Positions 21,425-32,253 of a stretch of DNA of 45,384 bases are shown piece by piece (the first letter of the stretch is position 1; the number at the start of each line of letters is the position of its first letter). The stretch comes from CAYJRR01 sp964372275 [NCBI: uncultured bacterium]. Its GTDB lineage: Bacteria; CAYJRR01. A program made the translations under genes and the position numbers. The stretch covers positions 1 through 45,384 of the forward strand of contig CAYJRR010000012.1 of assembly GCA_964372275.1 (NCBI GenBank), written 5' to 3'. The notes beneath the pieces were generated by a model, which worked only from the letters and a program-made list of their open reading frames with translations, was not told the origin of the DNA and ran no database searches.

Positions 21425-24400
21425 AGAGAAGGGCCGCGATCTTCTTCGTCGGGACGGTCCTCGGGCTCGTCCTCGCCACGCTCGCCGGACTCCAGAGCGG
21501 TCCCTTCGAGCGCTACGTCCGCGACCGGATCGAACGCGAGGTCGGCGCGTGGCTCCACGCCAAGGTCGAGATCGGCTGGCTGCAGATCCAGGTGATCTCG
21601 CTCAAGCCGGGGATCCAGGCCGGGGAGATCGCCGTGACGCCGCGGATGGCCGCCGGTCGGCCGCAGCTCGAGGAACCCACGGTACGCGTGGAGAGGATGC
21701 GGATCGTCTTCCGTCCGCTGCAGGCGATGGCCCGACGACTCGACGTCGACCGCATCGAGCTGGAGGGGCCGCACCTCGACCTGGAGCTCGTCGACGGCAA
21801 CCTGCTCGGACTTCCGACGCCGCTCGTCGCGAACGAGGGGCCCGAGCCCAAGGGTCGCACCCTGGAGTGGAGGCTCGACGCGATCCTGGTCAAGGACGGG
21901 ACGTTCCATCTGCGCGCCGACGCGCCCGACCTCCAACTGGGATTGACGCGGATCCGCGCGCTGGGAACGTTCGAGCGAAACGGCAGCCTGGTGGTCGACC
22001 TCGAATCGGACGGCCGCCGCTTCCGGCTGGGGATGGAGGACGGGGCGTTCGAGGAGTCGATCTCCGCGCTCGACGCGAGGGTGGTGCTGGGCGGTTCGAG
22101 CCTCGAGATCAAGCATTCCCGCCTGGTCGGAGGCTCGATCGCCGCCGAAGCGGCCGGCACGATCCAGCTCCGAGGCGACACCGACGTCGACCTGTCGACG
22201 CTGCGCCTGGTCGCGCCGCTGCAGCGGTTGACGTCGATCGCGCCGTCCGCCCCGGCGCTCGACGGCACTCTCAACTGGGACGGGCGCCTGACGGTGATCG
22301 GAAAGGCCGTCCGCGCGCGCGGTCACGCCAGTGTCCCCGACCTGTGGCTCGACCGGTTCCATTTCGGCGATACCGAGGCCGAGGTCGACGTGACCGGGAG
22401 CGGGGCCCGCGCCACCGCGCTGCGCGTCCGCCGCGGCGGAGGGGAGATCTCGGGGACGGCGGAGGTGGGGTTCGGATCGGGGGCGCCCGAGCTTTCGCTC
22501 GATACCAGGCTGGAACAGGTCTCCTTCGCCCAGCTCCTGGACACCATGGGGATCCCCGGTTCCCACGTCGATGCCCGGGTCGGAGGTCGTCTCGCCCTCA
22601 AGGGTCCCCTCCGCCCGCTCGACTTGAAGGTCGAGACCGAGCTGGCGCACCGTGATTTCGTGTGGCGCGATCGCGCCTGGGACGCGGGAGGCCGCGCCCG
22701 GTCGAACCTGCGTGCGCTCCCCGGCCGGATCGGCGGACGGTTCACGGTCCGGGAGAGCGGCATCGACTTCACCGCCGTCGAGGCGGTCGCCGGGAGGACG
22801 CACCTGGCGACCCAGGGCCGCCTCGATTTCGCCGGCTCGACCGACCTCGCGATCGCCTGCGCGCCGCTGGTGCTGGCGGAGTTCTCGCCGGCGGGTAGCG
22901 TCGCCCTCGCTGGCACCGGTCCGGCGACCGCGCGGATCCACGGGCCGTTCGAGAAGCTGGTGATCGAGGCCGACCTCGACCTCAAGGGCTTGCGGGTCGA
23001 AGGGTTCGACTTCGGAGACGCCAACGGGGGGCTTCGCTTCGAGGACTCGGTGCTCGCCTCCGACGGGCCGACGGAGATCGCGCGGGGCTCGAGCCGGTAC
23101 GCCGGGCCGTGGCGAATCGACTTCCGCGATGTCGCTCTCCTTTCGGCCGACGTGACCGTGAAGGAGGCACGGATCGAAGACCTGGCCGACGTCGTCTTCG
23201 GCGATCCGCCCGCGAGCGAACACGTGCGCGGCTCGGTCTCGGGAATGCTCTCGTTGCGCGGTCCATTCGCGGCGCTCGACGGGGACTTTCGCGTCGCGGG
23301 GGGCGATCTCGCCGTGTCAGGGGAGCGATTCGGGAGCTACAAGGCGTCCGGCCGATGGAAGAAGGGGACGCTGTGGCTGGACGACCTGGTGGCGGCCAAG
23401 CCGTCGGGGGCGAAAGTGTTCGCCCGAGGAAGCCTGGGGAACCCGTCGCCGGACGAGGCAGCCCTCGGAGGCGCGGTCAACCTGGAGATCCATACCCAGG
23501 GGCTCACCCTGTCGGATGTCGACCACCTGGGTCCCGAGCCGCTCCTCACCTCCGAGGCGTCGCTGCGAATGCACCTCGGGGGCCGACTGCGTCGGCCCGA
23601 AGCGCGGGGGAGGCTCACGCTCACCCACAGTCGGTTCCATGGCGTGCGGCTCGGCGCCTCCCAGATCGAGTTCGACACGGTTGCCTTGGGCAATCCATCG
23701 GGTGGAGGTTCGAAGGAGGTGCTCACGGTCGAGGCCAATCTCGTCGGTGGCACCTTGAAGGCCGCGGGCCGCGTGAGGCTCAAGGTCTCCGAGGGCTTCC
23801 CCTATGAGATCGACCTCGTCGCCACCCGCCACTCGTTCAAGCCCTATCTCTACGTCCTCAACGGCCGTCTCGCGCGCGACGAAGAGGTGAAGGCCTCGGT
23901 ATCGGGGACGTTTCGCGCTCGCGGCAAGCTTTCCGACCCCCGCTCCGCCGAGATCGACGTGACGGCGAACGAGCTCGTCCTCGCGCGCGGGCCGCACCGG
24001 CTCCAGAACGACCGCCCCGCGGTGCTCTCCGTCGGCGGCGGGAGGATCGTGATCGGCGACCTCGCAATCTCGGGGGACGAGACCCGGTTCCACCTCACCG
24101 GGCAGCGATGGGCCGACGGCCGCCAGGAGTTCCGGGGCGGCGGGAAGCTCGATCTGGCGCTGGCCTCGCTGTTCACCGACGCTTTCTCGCGGCTGGAGGG
24201 GACGCTCAACGTCTCCACTCTCTGGATCGGCGGCTCGAAAGGGGCACCCGACGTGACGGCGGTGGGCGAGCTGGAGGGGGGCGCCGTCAAGCTGCGGAAC
24301 TTCCCGGCGTTGCCCCTGGAAGGGATCGCCGGACGGATCCAGGTCACCGAGAACGAGGTGGTGATCGGTCCTTCCCTGGCCGGAAAGGCGAGCGGCGGCA

Positions 24401-25461
24401 CCTTCGTCGCCGACGGGTCGATCGGTCTCATCGGAGCGAAGGTCCGGAACTACGAGATCGGCGCGCGTGTCACCGACGTCTCGCTCCGGCTTCCCGAGCT
24501 GGGGATCTCCGCGCGCGGATCCGGGGAGATCGAGTTCGCCGGACCGGCCGACCGCTCGAAGCTCTCCGGAACGCTGCGGGTCGCCGACGGGAAGTACACC
24601 AAGCCGCTCGAGTGGAAGGCGCTGGCGCTGGGGCAGCGCCGGACGTCGGTCTCCGTCTCCGATCCGGGCGACCGGCTGTTCGACATCGATCTGGTGCTGA
24701 TCGCCGACGACAACCTCTGGGTGAAGAACGACGCCGCGCATGTCGAGTTCCACACCCGACCCGACGATCCGTTGCGCCTCGTCGGCTCGAACGCCGACCT
24801 GCGGGTCGCCGGCACGTTGGAGTCGACGCGGGGGAAGGCGGTCATCCAGAACACCGAGTTCAACGTCCAGACCGCCACCGTCCGGTTCGACGACCGGCAC
24901 GGATTCGACTTCTCGCTCGACTGCTGGGCGGAGACGATCAAGCGCGACTGGCAGATCACCGCGCACGTGCAGGCGAGCCTCTCCGGCGGTCTGGAACCGC
25001 CGCAGCTGGAATCGATCCCGCCACTGTCGGACGACGACATCCACTTCCTTCTCGCCACCGGACTGACGCATCAGGAGACGCAGGGGCAGGACGTGAAGGT
25101 CGCCGCCGGCCTGATCGGATCGGTCGTGGGGCAAGGGCTGGGCGAGCGGCGCGGGATCACCGACGCGGTGAAGCGGCTCGCGAACCTCGACTCGGTCGAC
25201 GTCGTGCCGACCTACAACCAGGCGGGGCAGGTCGGCCTGAAGACGGTGATTCGCAAGACGATCAATCCCGACCTCACCTGGACGGGCGCGTTCGGCGTCA
25301 CCAACGCGACCTACAACACGCAGCTCGACTACCGGGTGAACCGGCGGCTGCACGTCGTTTTCGGCGCCACGAACGAAGACCAGACGACCGAATCCGAAGC
25401 GGTGATCTTCGGCGAGAACGACTTCGGCGCGGACGCGAAGTTCCGGTTCGAGTGGAAATGA
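21421..25461 (+). CDS. tamB: TamB/AsmA-like translocation and lipid-transport protein
   Basis: GTG 21421, coupled to the ATPase stop, yields 1346 residues, the usual TamB size. An N-terminal signal-anchor (AAIFFVGTVLGLVLATLAGL) is followed by an AsmA-type start (REVGAWLHAKVEIGWLQIQV) and a very long run of beta strands. The C-terminal TamB domain (DUF490) is clear: DNLWVKNDAAHVEFH, LRLVGSNADLRVAGTLESTR, PPLSDDDIHFLLATGLT and a final RVNRRLHVVFGATNED barrel-like strand region ending in FRFEWK. TamB is anchored in the inner membrane, spans the periplasm as a beta-taco groove and contacts an Omp85 protein. The next gene encodes such a protein and overlaps by ATGA, supporting a TamA-TamB pair. 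Confidence 0.9.
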   Translation: MKRRAAIFFVGTVLGLVLATLAGLQSGPFERYVRDRIEREVGAWLHAKVEIGWLQIQVISLKPGIQAGEIAVTPRMAAGRPQLEEPTVRVERMRIVFRPLQAMARRLDVDRIELEGPHLDLELVDGNLLGLPTPLVANEGPEPKGRTLEWRLDAILVKDGTFHLRADAPDLQLGLTRIRALGTFERNGSLVVDLESDGRRFRLGMEDGAFEESISALDARVVLGGSSLEIKHSRLVGGSIAAEAAGTIQLRGDTDVDLSTLRLVAPLQRLTSIAPSAPALDGTLNWDGRLTVIGKAVRARGHASVPDLWLDRFHFGDTEAEVDVTGSGARATALRVRRGGGEISGTAEVGFGSGAPELSLDTRLEQVSFAQLLDTMGIPGSHVDARVGGRLALKGPLRPLDLKVETELAHRDFVWRDRAWDAGGRARSNLRALPGRIGGRFTVRESGIDFTAVEAVAGRTHLATQGRLDFAGSTDLAIACAPLVLAEFSPAGSVALAGTGPATARIHGPFEKLVIEADLDLKGLRVEGFDFGDANGGLRFEDSVLASDGPTEIARGSSRYAGPWRIDFRDVALLSADVTVKEARIEDLADVVFGDPPASEHVRGSVSGMLSLRGPFAALDGDFRVAGGDLAVSGERFGSYKASGRWKKGTLWLDDLVAAKPSGAKVFARGSLGNPSPDEAALGGAVNLEIHTQGLTLSDVDHLGPEPLLTSEASLRMHLGGRLRRPEARGRLTLTHSRFHGVRLGASQIEFDTVALGNPSGGGSKEVLTVEANLVGGTLKAAGRVRLKVSEGFPYEIDLVATRHSFKPYLYVLNGRLARDEEVKASVSGTFRARGKLSDPRSAEIDVTANELVLARGPHRLQNDRPAVLSVGGGRIVIGDLAISGDETRFHLTGQRWADGRQEFRGGGKLDLALASLFTDAFSRLEGTLNVSTLWIGGSKGAPDVTAVGELEGGAVKLRNFPALPLEGIAGRIQVTENEVVIGPSLAGKASGGTFVADGSIGLIGAKVRNYEIGARVTDVSLRLPELGISARGSGEIEFAGPADRSKLSGTLRVADGKYTKPLEWKALALGQRRTSVSVSDPGDRLFDIDLVLIADDNLWVKNDAAHVEFHTRPDDPLRLVGSNADLRVAGTLESTRGKAVIQNTEFNVQTATVRFDDRHGFDFSLDCWAETIKRDWQITAHVQASLSGGLEPPQLESIPPLSDDDIHFLLATGLTHQETQGQDVKVAAGLIGSVVGQGLGERRGITDAVKRLANLDSVDVVPTYNQAGQVGLKTVIRKTINPDLTWTGAFGVTNATYNTQLDYRVNRRLHVVFGATNEDQTTESEAVIFGENDFGADAKFRFEWK

Positions 25462-28400
25462 GTCCCGCTGCCGCGCTCCTGCTCGCCGCGCTCGCCCTCG
25501 AATCGGGCGGGGTCCCGGCACGGTCCGCGGTGGAGGCGCTGCGACGCGCGGATGGATCCGAGCTGGCCGGTACCAAAGTCACCTCCGTCTCCGTCGTCGT
25601 GCCACGGGAGGCGAGAACGGTCGAACTCGAGCGGTTCCTCGAGATCCGCAAGGGGGACCGGTTCTCCGCGCGCCAGGTGCGGCGGACGATCGAGGTCCTG
25701 GCGAAGCTCGGCGATTTCGCCGAGATCGGCGTCGAGGCGCGCCGCAACACGGAGGGGGTCGACCTCACCATCCGGCTCGTCCCCGTTCCGCGGGTCCGGC
25801 GCATCACCGTCAAGGGATTCACGCCGGCGTCGCGGGTCACGGCGGCGCTCGGGGTCTCGGCCGGCGATCCGGTGCCGTCGGAGACGGAGCTGGAACGGAT
25901 GGCGGTCGACGCGCGCGATGCGCTGATCCGCGAGGGCTGGAGGCGTGCCGCCGTCGAGGTGGAGGCCGCCACCAACGCCGCCGGCGAGGCGCTCGTCAAC
26001 GTGCGCGTCGAACCGGGAGTGCGCAGCCACATCCGGTCGATCTCGTTCGAAGGGGACATGGCCTACGACGAGGCGGAGCTGTTGCGCCGGTCGGGACTCA
26101 AGGTCGGCAATCCGCTCACCGACCGCGCGCTGAACGCGGCCCGCAGCCGGATCCTGGAGCTGCACCGGTCCGACGACTTCCTCGAAGCCCGGCTTCCGCT
26201 CGATCCGCCGCGGATGGCGCAGACCGACTCCGCCGGAAACGCGCGAGTCGTCGTGCTGGTCAGCTCCGGAGAGCGGATCGATCTTCAGTTCGACAAGCGC
26301 CCGCTCGCGGAGCGGGACCGGTTGACCGATCCGCTCTGGTGGTACCACTTCCGCGACGACCGGCTGAAGAGCTACCTCGACCTCGCCAGCGAGTCGCAGT
26401 TCACCGAGGGGTTCGGGGAGGAGGCGTCGGAGCGGCTCGCCGCGCGCTACCGGCGCCGCGGGTACCTCGAGGCATCGGTCGCCGCGACCTACGAGGTGCA
26501 GCCCTCCAAGCGGCGGAAGTCGTTCCGCTTCAAGATCGACCCGGGACGACGGTTCAAGCTGCGGAGCGTGGAGCTCGTCGGCGAGGTCGAGTCCCTTCCG
26601 TCCGACGTCGTCCGGGGCCTGCGAAACGAGCTGCCGGTCGGGCTGCCGGGGATGGCGGCCGGCCACTTCCTCCCGGAAGAGGTGGACGGCGCCGTCGCGC
26701 ACCTCGTCGACTACCTTCGCTCGCTCGGATACGCCGAGGCGCGGATCGAGGCGCGCGAACCGCGTGTCGACCGCGCGCGTCGCAAGGTCGACCTGGAGCT
26801 CGCGGTGGAGCCGGGGCCGCGGCTGGTGGTCGGGAAGATCGAGATTGCGGGGAACCAGCAGGCGTCGGCCGACGCGCTGCGGACGGCGTTGGCGCAACCG
26901 GCCGTCGGGATCCGGACGGGGCAGCCGCTGAACGCGGTGTCGCTGGAGCGGGTCGGCCAGGCGGTCGAGAGCTACTACGCCTCGATCGGCCTTCCGTACG
27001 CGCGGGCCGAATCGAGCACGGTGACGGTCAAGGGGGTCGTCGACCTCTCGATCCGGGTCGACGAAGGGTTGCAGGCGTTCGTCGGCCGCGTGATCGTGAA
27101 GGGGAACGAGTTCACCCGCCGTGACGTGATCGACCGGATCCTTCCGGTCCGCACCGGGCTGCCCTACACCCCGGCGCTGATCGCGTCGGGCGGGCGGGCG
27201 CTGACCAACCTGGGCACCTTCAGCCGGGTCTCGATTGCGCCGTTCGAAGACGAGGAGCCCGAGCGGGTACGAGACATTCGTGTCGGCGTCTCGGAGGCGA
27301 ACCGAAAGCTGCTCGAGCCGTCGATCGGCGCCTCGAACCAGGACGGTCCGCGCCTGGGACTCCGGGCCGTCCATCGCAACCTGTTCGGGAGCGCGAAGTC
27401 GATCTCGCTCCGATGGCAGGCGAACTGGCGGTGGGACGGGATCCTGGCGGACAGCAAGCTCAACCGCCTGGAGCCCGCGGTCGACTATTCGAAGATCGAG
27501 CAGAGGATGCTCCTCACCTACGCCCAGCCGCTGACCTTCCGCCGCCCGGTTACGACCTCGATGACGGCGAGCCTCTTCGAGAAGGAGGAGAGCCGGAGTT
27601 TCGGCTACTCCGGAAACCGGGTGATCGTCGCGGCCGACCGGGGGATCGACGTGTCGACGGGACCGTTGCGCGAAGCCTCCGTCAAGTTGATCGGCAGCTA
27701 CCAGATGTTCCTGCGGGACGTCGAATACGAGGACCGCAGCCGGCAGGAGGCGGTGGCGGTCGAGCCGGCCGACTTTCCTCTCGACCCGAGCGCCTCGATG
27801 TACTACTGGCCGTTCCGCTGGAAGATCGCCAGCCTGTCGGCGGGGACTTTCGTCGACCGTCGCGACGACCGCGTAAACCCGACCGACGGCTACACCTTCA
27901 CCCTCAACGCCGACCTGGCCGCCCGGGCATTCGGCTCCGACGTCTCCTTCGGGCGGGTGACGGGCTCCCTATCCTGGTTCCGGCCCGGACCGGGCGGCCT
28001 GAACGTCGCCGCCACCGCGCGCGGAGGTTATGCCGTCCCGCTGTTCGCCTCCCGGGGGATCCCGGTCGACCAGCGCTTCCACCTCGGCGGAACCGGCTCG
28101 GTCCGCGGGTTCGCGGAGTCCTCCATCGGCCCTCGCTTCGCCTCCGGCTCGGACTTCTCCACCGGCGGGAACCTCGCCGGATCCTACAACCTCGAGCTCC
28201 GCCACCGCCTCGCGCTGGGGCTCGACGGAGTGATCTTCCACGACGCGGGCACGACCGTCCTCCTCGACCGGAGTCCGATCCGGCCCGACCGGGGAACGCT
28301 CGAGAATCCCGACTCGCTGAGCACCGGCGTCGGGGTCGGGCTGCGGATCCCCCGCACTCCGATCGGTCCGATCAAGTTCGACTTCGGCGTCGACACCGAC

Positions 28401-28472
28401 AAGCTCGAGGAGCTGCGCGCCCTGCCCGGCTGGAAGAACGTCCTGATCCATTTCACCATCGGCGATTTCTGA
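25458..28472 (+). CDS. Omp85 family outer-membrane assembly protein (TamA/BamA-like) with about seven POTRA repeats
   Basis: This 1004-residue protein begins at ATG 25458 inside the tamB stop. A short hydrophobic signal (SPAAALLLAALALES) is followed by repeated POTRA-like units. The strand-start motifs are VTSVSVVV, VRRITVKGF, IRSISFEGD, an ill-defined fourth unit (with FGEEASERLAARYRRRGYLE), LRSVELVGE, VGKIEIAGN and VGRVIVKGN, giving about seven over residues 30-620. TamA has three and E. coli BamA five. The C-terminal barrel carries the Omp85 signature FHLGGTGSVRGF (near residue 875) and ends in ITIGDF-like sequence with a terminal Phe. Coupling to tamB argues for the TamA role; the length and POTRA number also fit a BamA-type protein. 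Confidence 0.88.
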   Translation: MSPAAALLLAALALESGGVPARSAVEALRRADGSELAGTKVTSVSVVVPREARTVELERFLEIRKGDRFSARQVRRTIEVLAKLGDFAEIGVEARRNTEGVDLTIRLVPVPRVRRITVKGFTPASRVTAALGVSAGDPVPSETELERMAVDARDALIREGWRRAAVEVEAATNAAGEALVNVRVEPGVRSHIRSISFEGDMAYDEAELLRRSGLKVGNPLTDRALNAARSRILELHRSDDFLEARLPLDPPRMAQTDSAGNARVVVLVSSGERIDLQFDKRPLAERDRLTDPLWWYHFRDDRLKSYLDLASESQFTEGFGEEASERLAARYRRRGYLEASVAATYEVQPSKRRKSFRFKIDPGRRFKLRSVELVGEVESLPSDVVRGLRNELPVGLPGMAAGHFLPEEVDGAVAHLVDYLRSLGYAEARIEAREPRVDRARRKVDLELAVEPGPRLVVGKIEIAGNQQASADALRTALAQPAVGIRTGQPLNAVSLERVGQAVESYYASIGLPYARAESSTVTVKGVVDLSIRVDEGLQAFVGRVIVKGNEFTRRDVIDRILPVRTGLPYTPALIASGGRALTNLGTFSRVSIAPFEDEEPERVRDIRVGVSEANRKLLEPSIGASNQDGPRLGLRAVHRNLFGSAKSISLRWQANWRWDGILADSKLNRLEPAVDYSKIEQRMLLTYAQPLTFRRPVTTSMTASLFEKEESRSFGYSGNRVIVAADRGIDVSTGPLREASVKLIGSYQMFLRDVEYEDRSRQEAVAVEPADFPLDPSASMYYWPFRWKIASLSAGTFVDRRDDRVNPTDGYTFTLNADLAARAFGSDVSFGRVTGSLSWFRPGPGGLNVAATARGGYAVPLFASRGIPVDQRFHLGGTGSVRGFAESSIGPRFASGSDFSTGGNLAGSYNLELRHRLALGLDGVIFHDAGTTVLLDRSPIRPDRGTLENPDSLSTGVGVGLRIPRTPIGPIKFDFGVDTDKLEELRALPGWKNVLIHFTIGDF

Positions 28473-29582
28473 TCCCGCCGGGGCGGAGGGCTGGAGGACC
28501 TCCTTGGCAATGGAGCGGAGGCCCGAGAGCACCCGCCAGGCGACGGCGGCTGCGCCGGGTCGGAGCGCGATCACCGAGAGCGTGCTCCGGCCGAAGCGCG
28601 TCCACCGTCGCTTGTACTCCTCGTCCCCCCGCAGGAAGTCGAACTCGCGCAGGCCCATCTCGATCGAGCGGCGGATCGCGTGCGCCATCAGGGCGTAACC
28701 GACGCCGTGGTCGGAGGCCGCCGGATCGAATCCGGACTGGTAGTAGAAGAACCGCCGCCCGTCGCGAAAGCCGTACAGGGCGGCGACGTCGCGGCCGCCC
28801 AACGCCAGTGTCCAGAACCCGAGTCGCCCCTCGGCGTCGAAGAGGGGCGCGATCCGGTGATGGAAGCGGCGGATCCGGGGATCCTCGAAGTTGCCGGCGC
28901 GTCGACGGGCGCTCCACCGCGCGTGGTGCAGCGCGAACAGCGTCTCCAACGCGCGGGCGACCTCGTCCGCGCCGTGCCGTTCGCGGAACTCCGCCCCCTG
29001 ATCGCGCAGCTTTCGCTCGCGGCGGCGCACGTTGGAGCGGGTGTTTCGCGACGCGCCGGCGAGGAACTCCCCCCACCGCCTCGGCAGTGGAAGATAGGGG
29101 CAGTGCTGGTCCTTCCCCGGATGGAGCGTCAGCCCGCGAGCGGCCGCCGTCCGGGCGAGCGCGTGCAGGGTGGGGGCCCCTTCCCTCAGATCGGACCAGC
29201 GGAGGAGATCCCACCGGTCGGCGTTGCGGAGGAGCCAATCGAGGACGGCATCAAAGACGGCCGATTCGGATCCGGTCCGGGAGACGAGGTCGAGGTAGTC
29301 CCCGGTCACCCCCTCTCGGCCCAGGAACGACATCTCCACCATCGGAAGGAGACCGTGCTCGCGAATCGGCGTCGCGCACAGCGGGGCGTAGCCGACGACC
29401 GTCGGACCGGACCGCACCTCCAGGACGTACAACTCTCGCCCCGCTCCGAACTCGCGCCACCACGCCGACAGCCAGGCGTGGCGGAGGAAGGGGACCTCCG
29501 CGGTCGACGCGGCGAGGAGCTGGTCCCAGGCTCGCTCCGAGCCGAGGAACTCGTCTTCGCCGATCCGACGGACGGTCAACAT
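27969..29582 (-). CDS. FemAB/GNAT-type acyltransferase of the polysaccharide locus, with antisense-overlapping tail
   Basis: ATG at 29582 overlaps the ligase stop by 7 bases. The first about 370 residues match the BioF2-like/FemAB acyltransferase fold: FLRHAWLSAWWREFG, LPMVEMSFLGREGVTGDYL, GEFLAGASRNTRSNVRRRER, ETLFALHHARWSARRRAG, YQSGFDPAASDHGVGYALM and EFDFLRGDEEYKRRWT. Related proteins in XrtA and Myxococcus exo loci probably add acyl groups to sugars. The frame stays open for a further 504 bases into the convergent Omp85 gene, adding about 168 residues of low-quality sequence (DPQPDPDAGAQRV). That tail is unlike any domain, so the true stop may have been lost or a base may be missing near 28480-28520. 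The enzyme assignment is good; the C-terminus is doubtful. Confidence 0.8.
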   Translation of the reverse strand: MLTVRRIGEDEFLGSERAWDQLLAASTAEVPFLRHAWLSAWWREFGAGRELYVLEVRSGPTVVGYAPLCATPIREHGLLPMVEMSFLGREGVTGDYLDLVSRTGSESAVFDAVLDWLLRNADRWDLLRWSDLREGAPTLHALARTAAARGLTLHPGKDQHCPYLPLPRRWGEFLAGASRNTRSNVRRRERKLRDQGAEFRERHGADEVARALETLFALHHARWSARRRAGNFEDPRIRRFHHRIAPLFDAEGRLGFWTLALGGRDVAALYGFRDGRRFFYYQSGFDPAASDHGVGYALMAHAIRRSIEMGLREFDFLRGDEEYKRRWTRFGRSTLSVIALRPGAAAVAWRVLSGLRSIAKEVLQPSAPAGSEIADGEMDQDVLPAGQGAQLLELVGVDAEVELDRTDRSAGDPQPDPDAGAQRVGILERSPVGPDRTPVEEDGRARVVEDHSVEPQREAVAELEVVGSGEVPAGGEVRAGGEARADGGLREPADRAGSAEVEALVDRDPPGGEQRDGITSARGGGDVQAARSGPEPG

Positions 29583-30919
29583 GGCGTCGGCCCCGCTTCG
29601 GCGCGCAGCTCCCGTCGGGCCTGCACCGCGAGGCTGCCTGCGATCCCGGTCACCAGATAGACGAGCTCCATGTCGGCGCGCGAAAGGAACTGGCTCCCCA
29701 CGAGGTAGGCGACCAACGACAGGAGCAGCCCCTGGGAGAGGGCGACGATCCAATCGACGCGTCGGGCGCGATCCCGGTCGGGACGCCACGACCCACGCAG
29801 GCGGCGCCAGGCGGCGGAGTAGCGTGCCGGCGCGCGCAGACAACGGTCCCGCAGCGCCGATGCGCGCCGCGCCGTTCCGGCCGTCTGCACGACAGCGAGG
29901 CCGAGGAGCGCCGCGAAGAGGAGGGCCGCCGGCAGACCCGACTCGGCGAGGAGCTGGAGGAACGAGTTGTGTGCGACGTGCGGGGCGCGCGGATCGGTAC
30001 GGTAGCGGGGGTAGACGGCGAGGAAGTTGCCGGGGCCGACCCCGGTGATCGGCCGTTCGCGGGCGATGCGCGTCGCGACCCTCCACGACGAGAGTCGGTC
30101 CCGCGCGCTGGAGTCGAGGTGGTAGGCGCGGATCGTCGTCATCCGCTGCAGGTAACCGGACGGCGCCCAGGCGAGAAACGCGGCCGCAGCGAGCGGGATC
30201 GCCAGTGCCTTCGCCCACCGGCGGCGGCCGAGCAAGGCGAGTCCGGCCCCCACCGAGCACAACGCGAGGAACCCTCCGCGCGAGCCGGTGAGCACGATCG
30301 CCAGCAGGACGAACGGGATGGGGAGGGTGAGCGCCAGCCGCCTCCAGCGTTCGGACGGCGCGCGGCGGAAGCAGAGCAGCATCGGCAGCGCCATCGTCAT
30401 CGCCAGCGCGAAGTCGTTGGAGTCCCGGAACTTCCCTCCCGGTCCGGTCAGACGCCCCTGGTCCCAGACCGGGTCGATCACGCGAAGGACGGCCATCGCT
30501 CCGAGCGACAAGGCGGCAGCCGTCGCGACGGCGCGGATCCTCGAAGGCCGATCGCAGAGCGCCACGGTGAGCGCCGACGGAAGCACGATCTCGGCGAGCT
30601 CGCGCAGGTCGCTCCACGCGAGCGCCGGGAAGACAGCCGTCCGGCACGACAGGAGCACCGCGCCCACGTAGAGCGCGGCGAGCAGAAACCAGGCGTCGTG
30701 GGCGCGCGGACGTTCCCGTCGCCGGACCGTCGCCAGGATCACTCCCACGGCGGTCGCGGCGAAGACCAGGATCGAGAGTCGCGCCCCCAGCGCGATCCCC
30801 CCCACGAAGTTCTGCGGCCGCAGGCAGGAGAGCACGGTGTAGAGGACGCACCCGGCGAACGGCCGGAGGACGGCGACCGGAAGGAGGAGGAGCACCAGGC
30901 CGACGAGGAGGAAGTCCAT
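29576..30919 (-). CDS. O-antigen ligase / polysaccharide polymerase family membrane protein
   Basis: This is a 447-residue polytopic protein with about 10-12 hydrophobic segments. The Wzy_C/O-antigen-ligase motifs are visible: IVLTGSRGGFLALCSVGAG, then the periplasmic loop ARERPITGVGPGNFLAVYP and APHVAHNSFLQLLAESGLPA. The N-terminus (AVLRPFAGCVLYTVLSCLRP) resembles the subfamily tied to exosortase-type EPS systems. It either polymerises lipid-linked repeat units (Wzy) or ligates glycans; in this operon a Wzy-like polymerase role is likelier. It starts 14 bases after the glycosylphosphotransferase stop and overlaps the acyltransferase by 7 bases. Confidence 0.87.
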   Translation of the reverse strand: MDFLLVGLVLLLLPVAVLRPFAGCVLYTVLSCLRPQNFVGGIALGARLSILVFAATAVGVILATVRRRERPRAHDAWFLLAALYVGAVLLSCRTAVFPALAWSDLRELAEIVLPSALTVALCDRPSRIRAVATAAALSLGAMAVLRVIDPVWDQGRLTGPGGKFRDSNDFALAMTMALPMLLCFRRAPSERWRRLALTLPIPFVLLAIVLTGSRGGFLALCSVGAGLALLGRRRWAKALAIPLAAAAFLAWAPSGYLQRMTTIRAYHLDSSARDRLSSWRVATRIARERPITGVGPGNFLAVYPRYRTDPRAPHVAHNSFLQLLAESGLPAALLFAALLGLAVVQTAGTARRASALRDRCLRAPARYSAAWRRLRGSWRPDRDRARRVDWIVALSQGLLLSLVAYLVGSQFLSRADMELVYLVTGIAGSLAVQARRELRAEAGPTPC

Positions 30920-30933
30920 CGGTCAGGCCCCGC

Positions 30934-32253
<1,320 letters not shown>

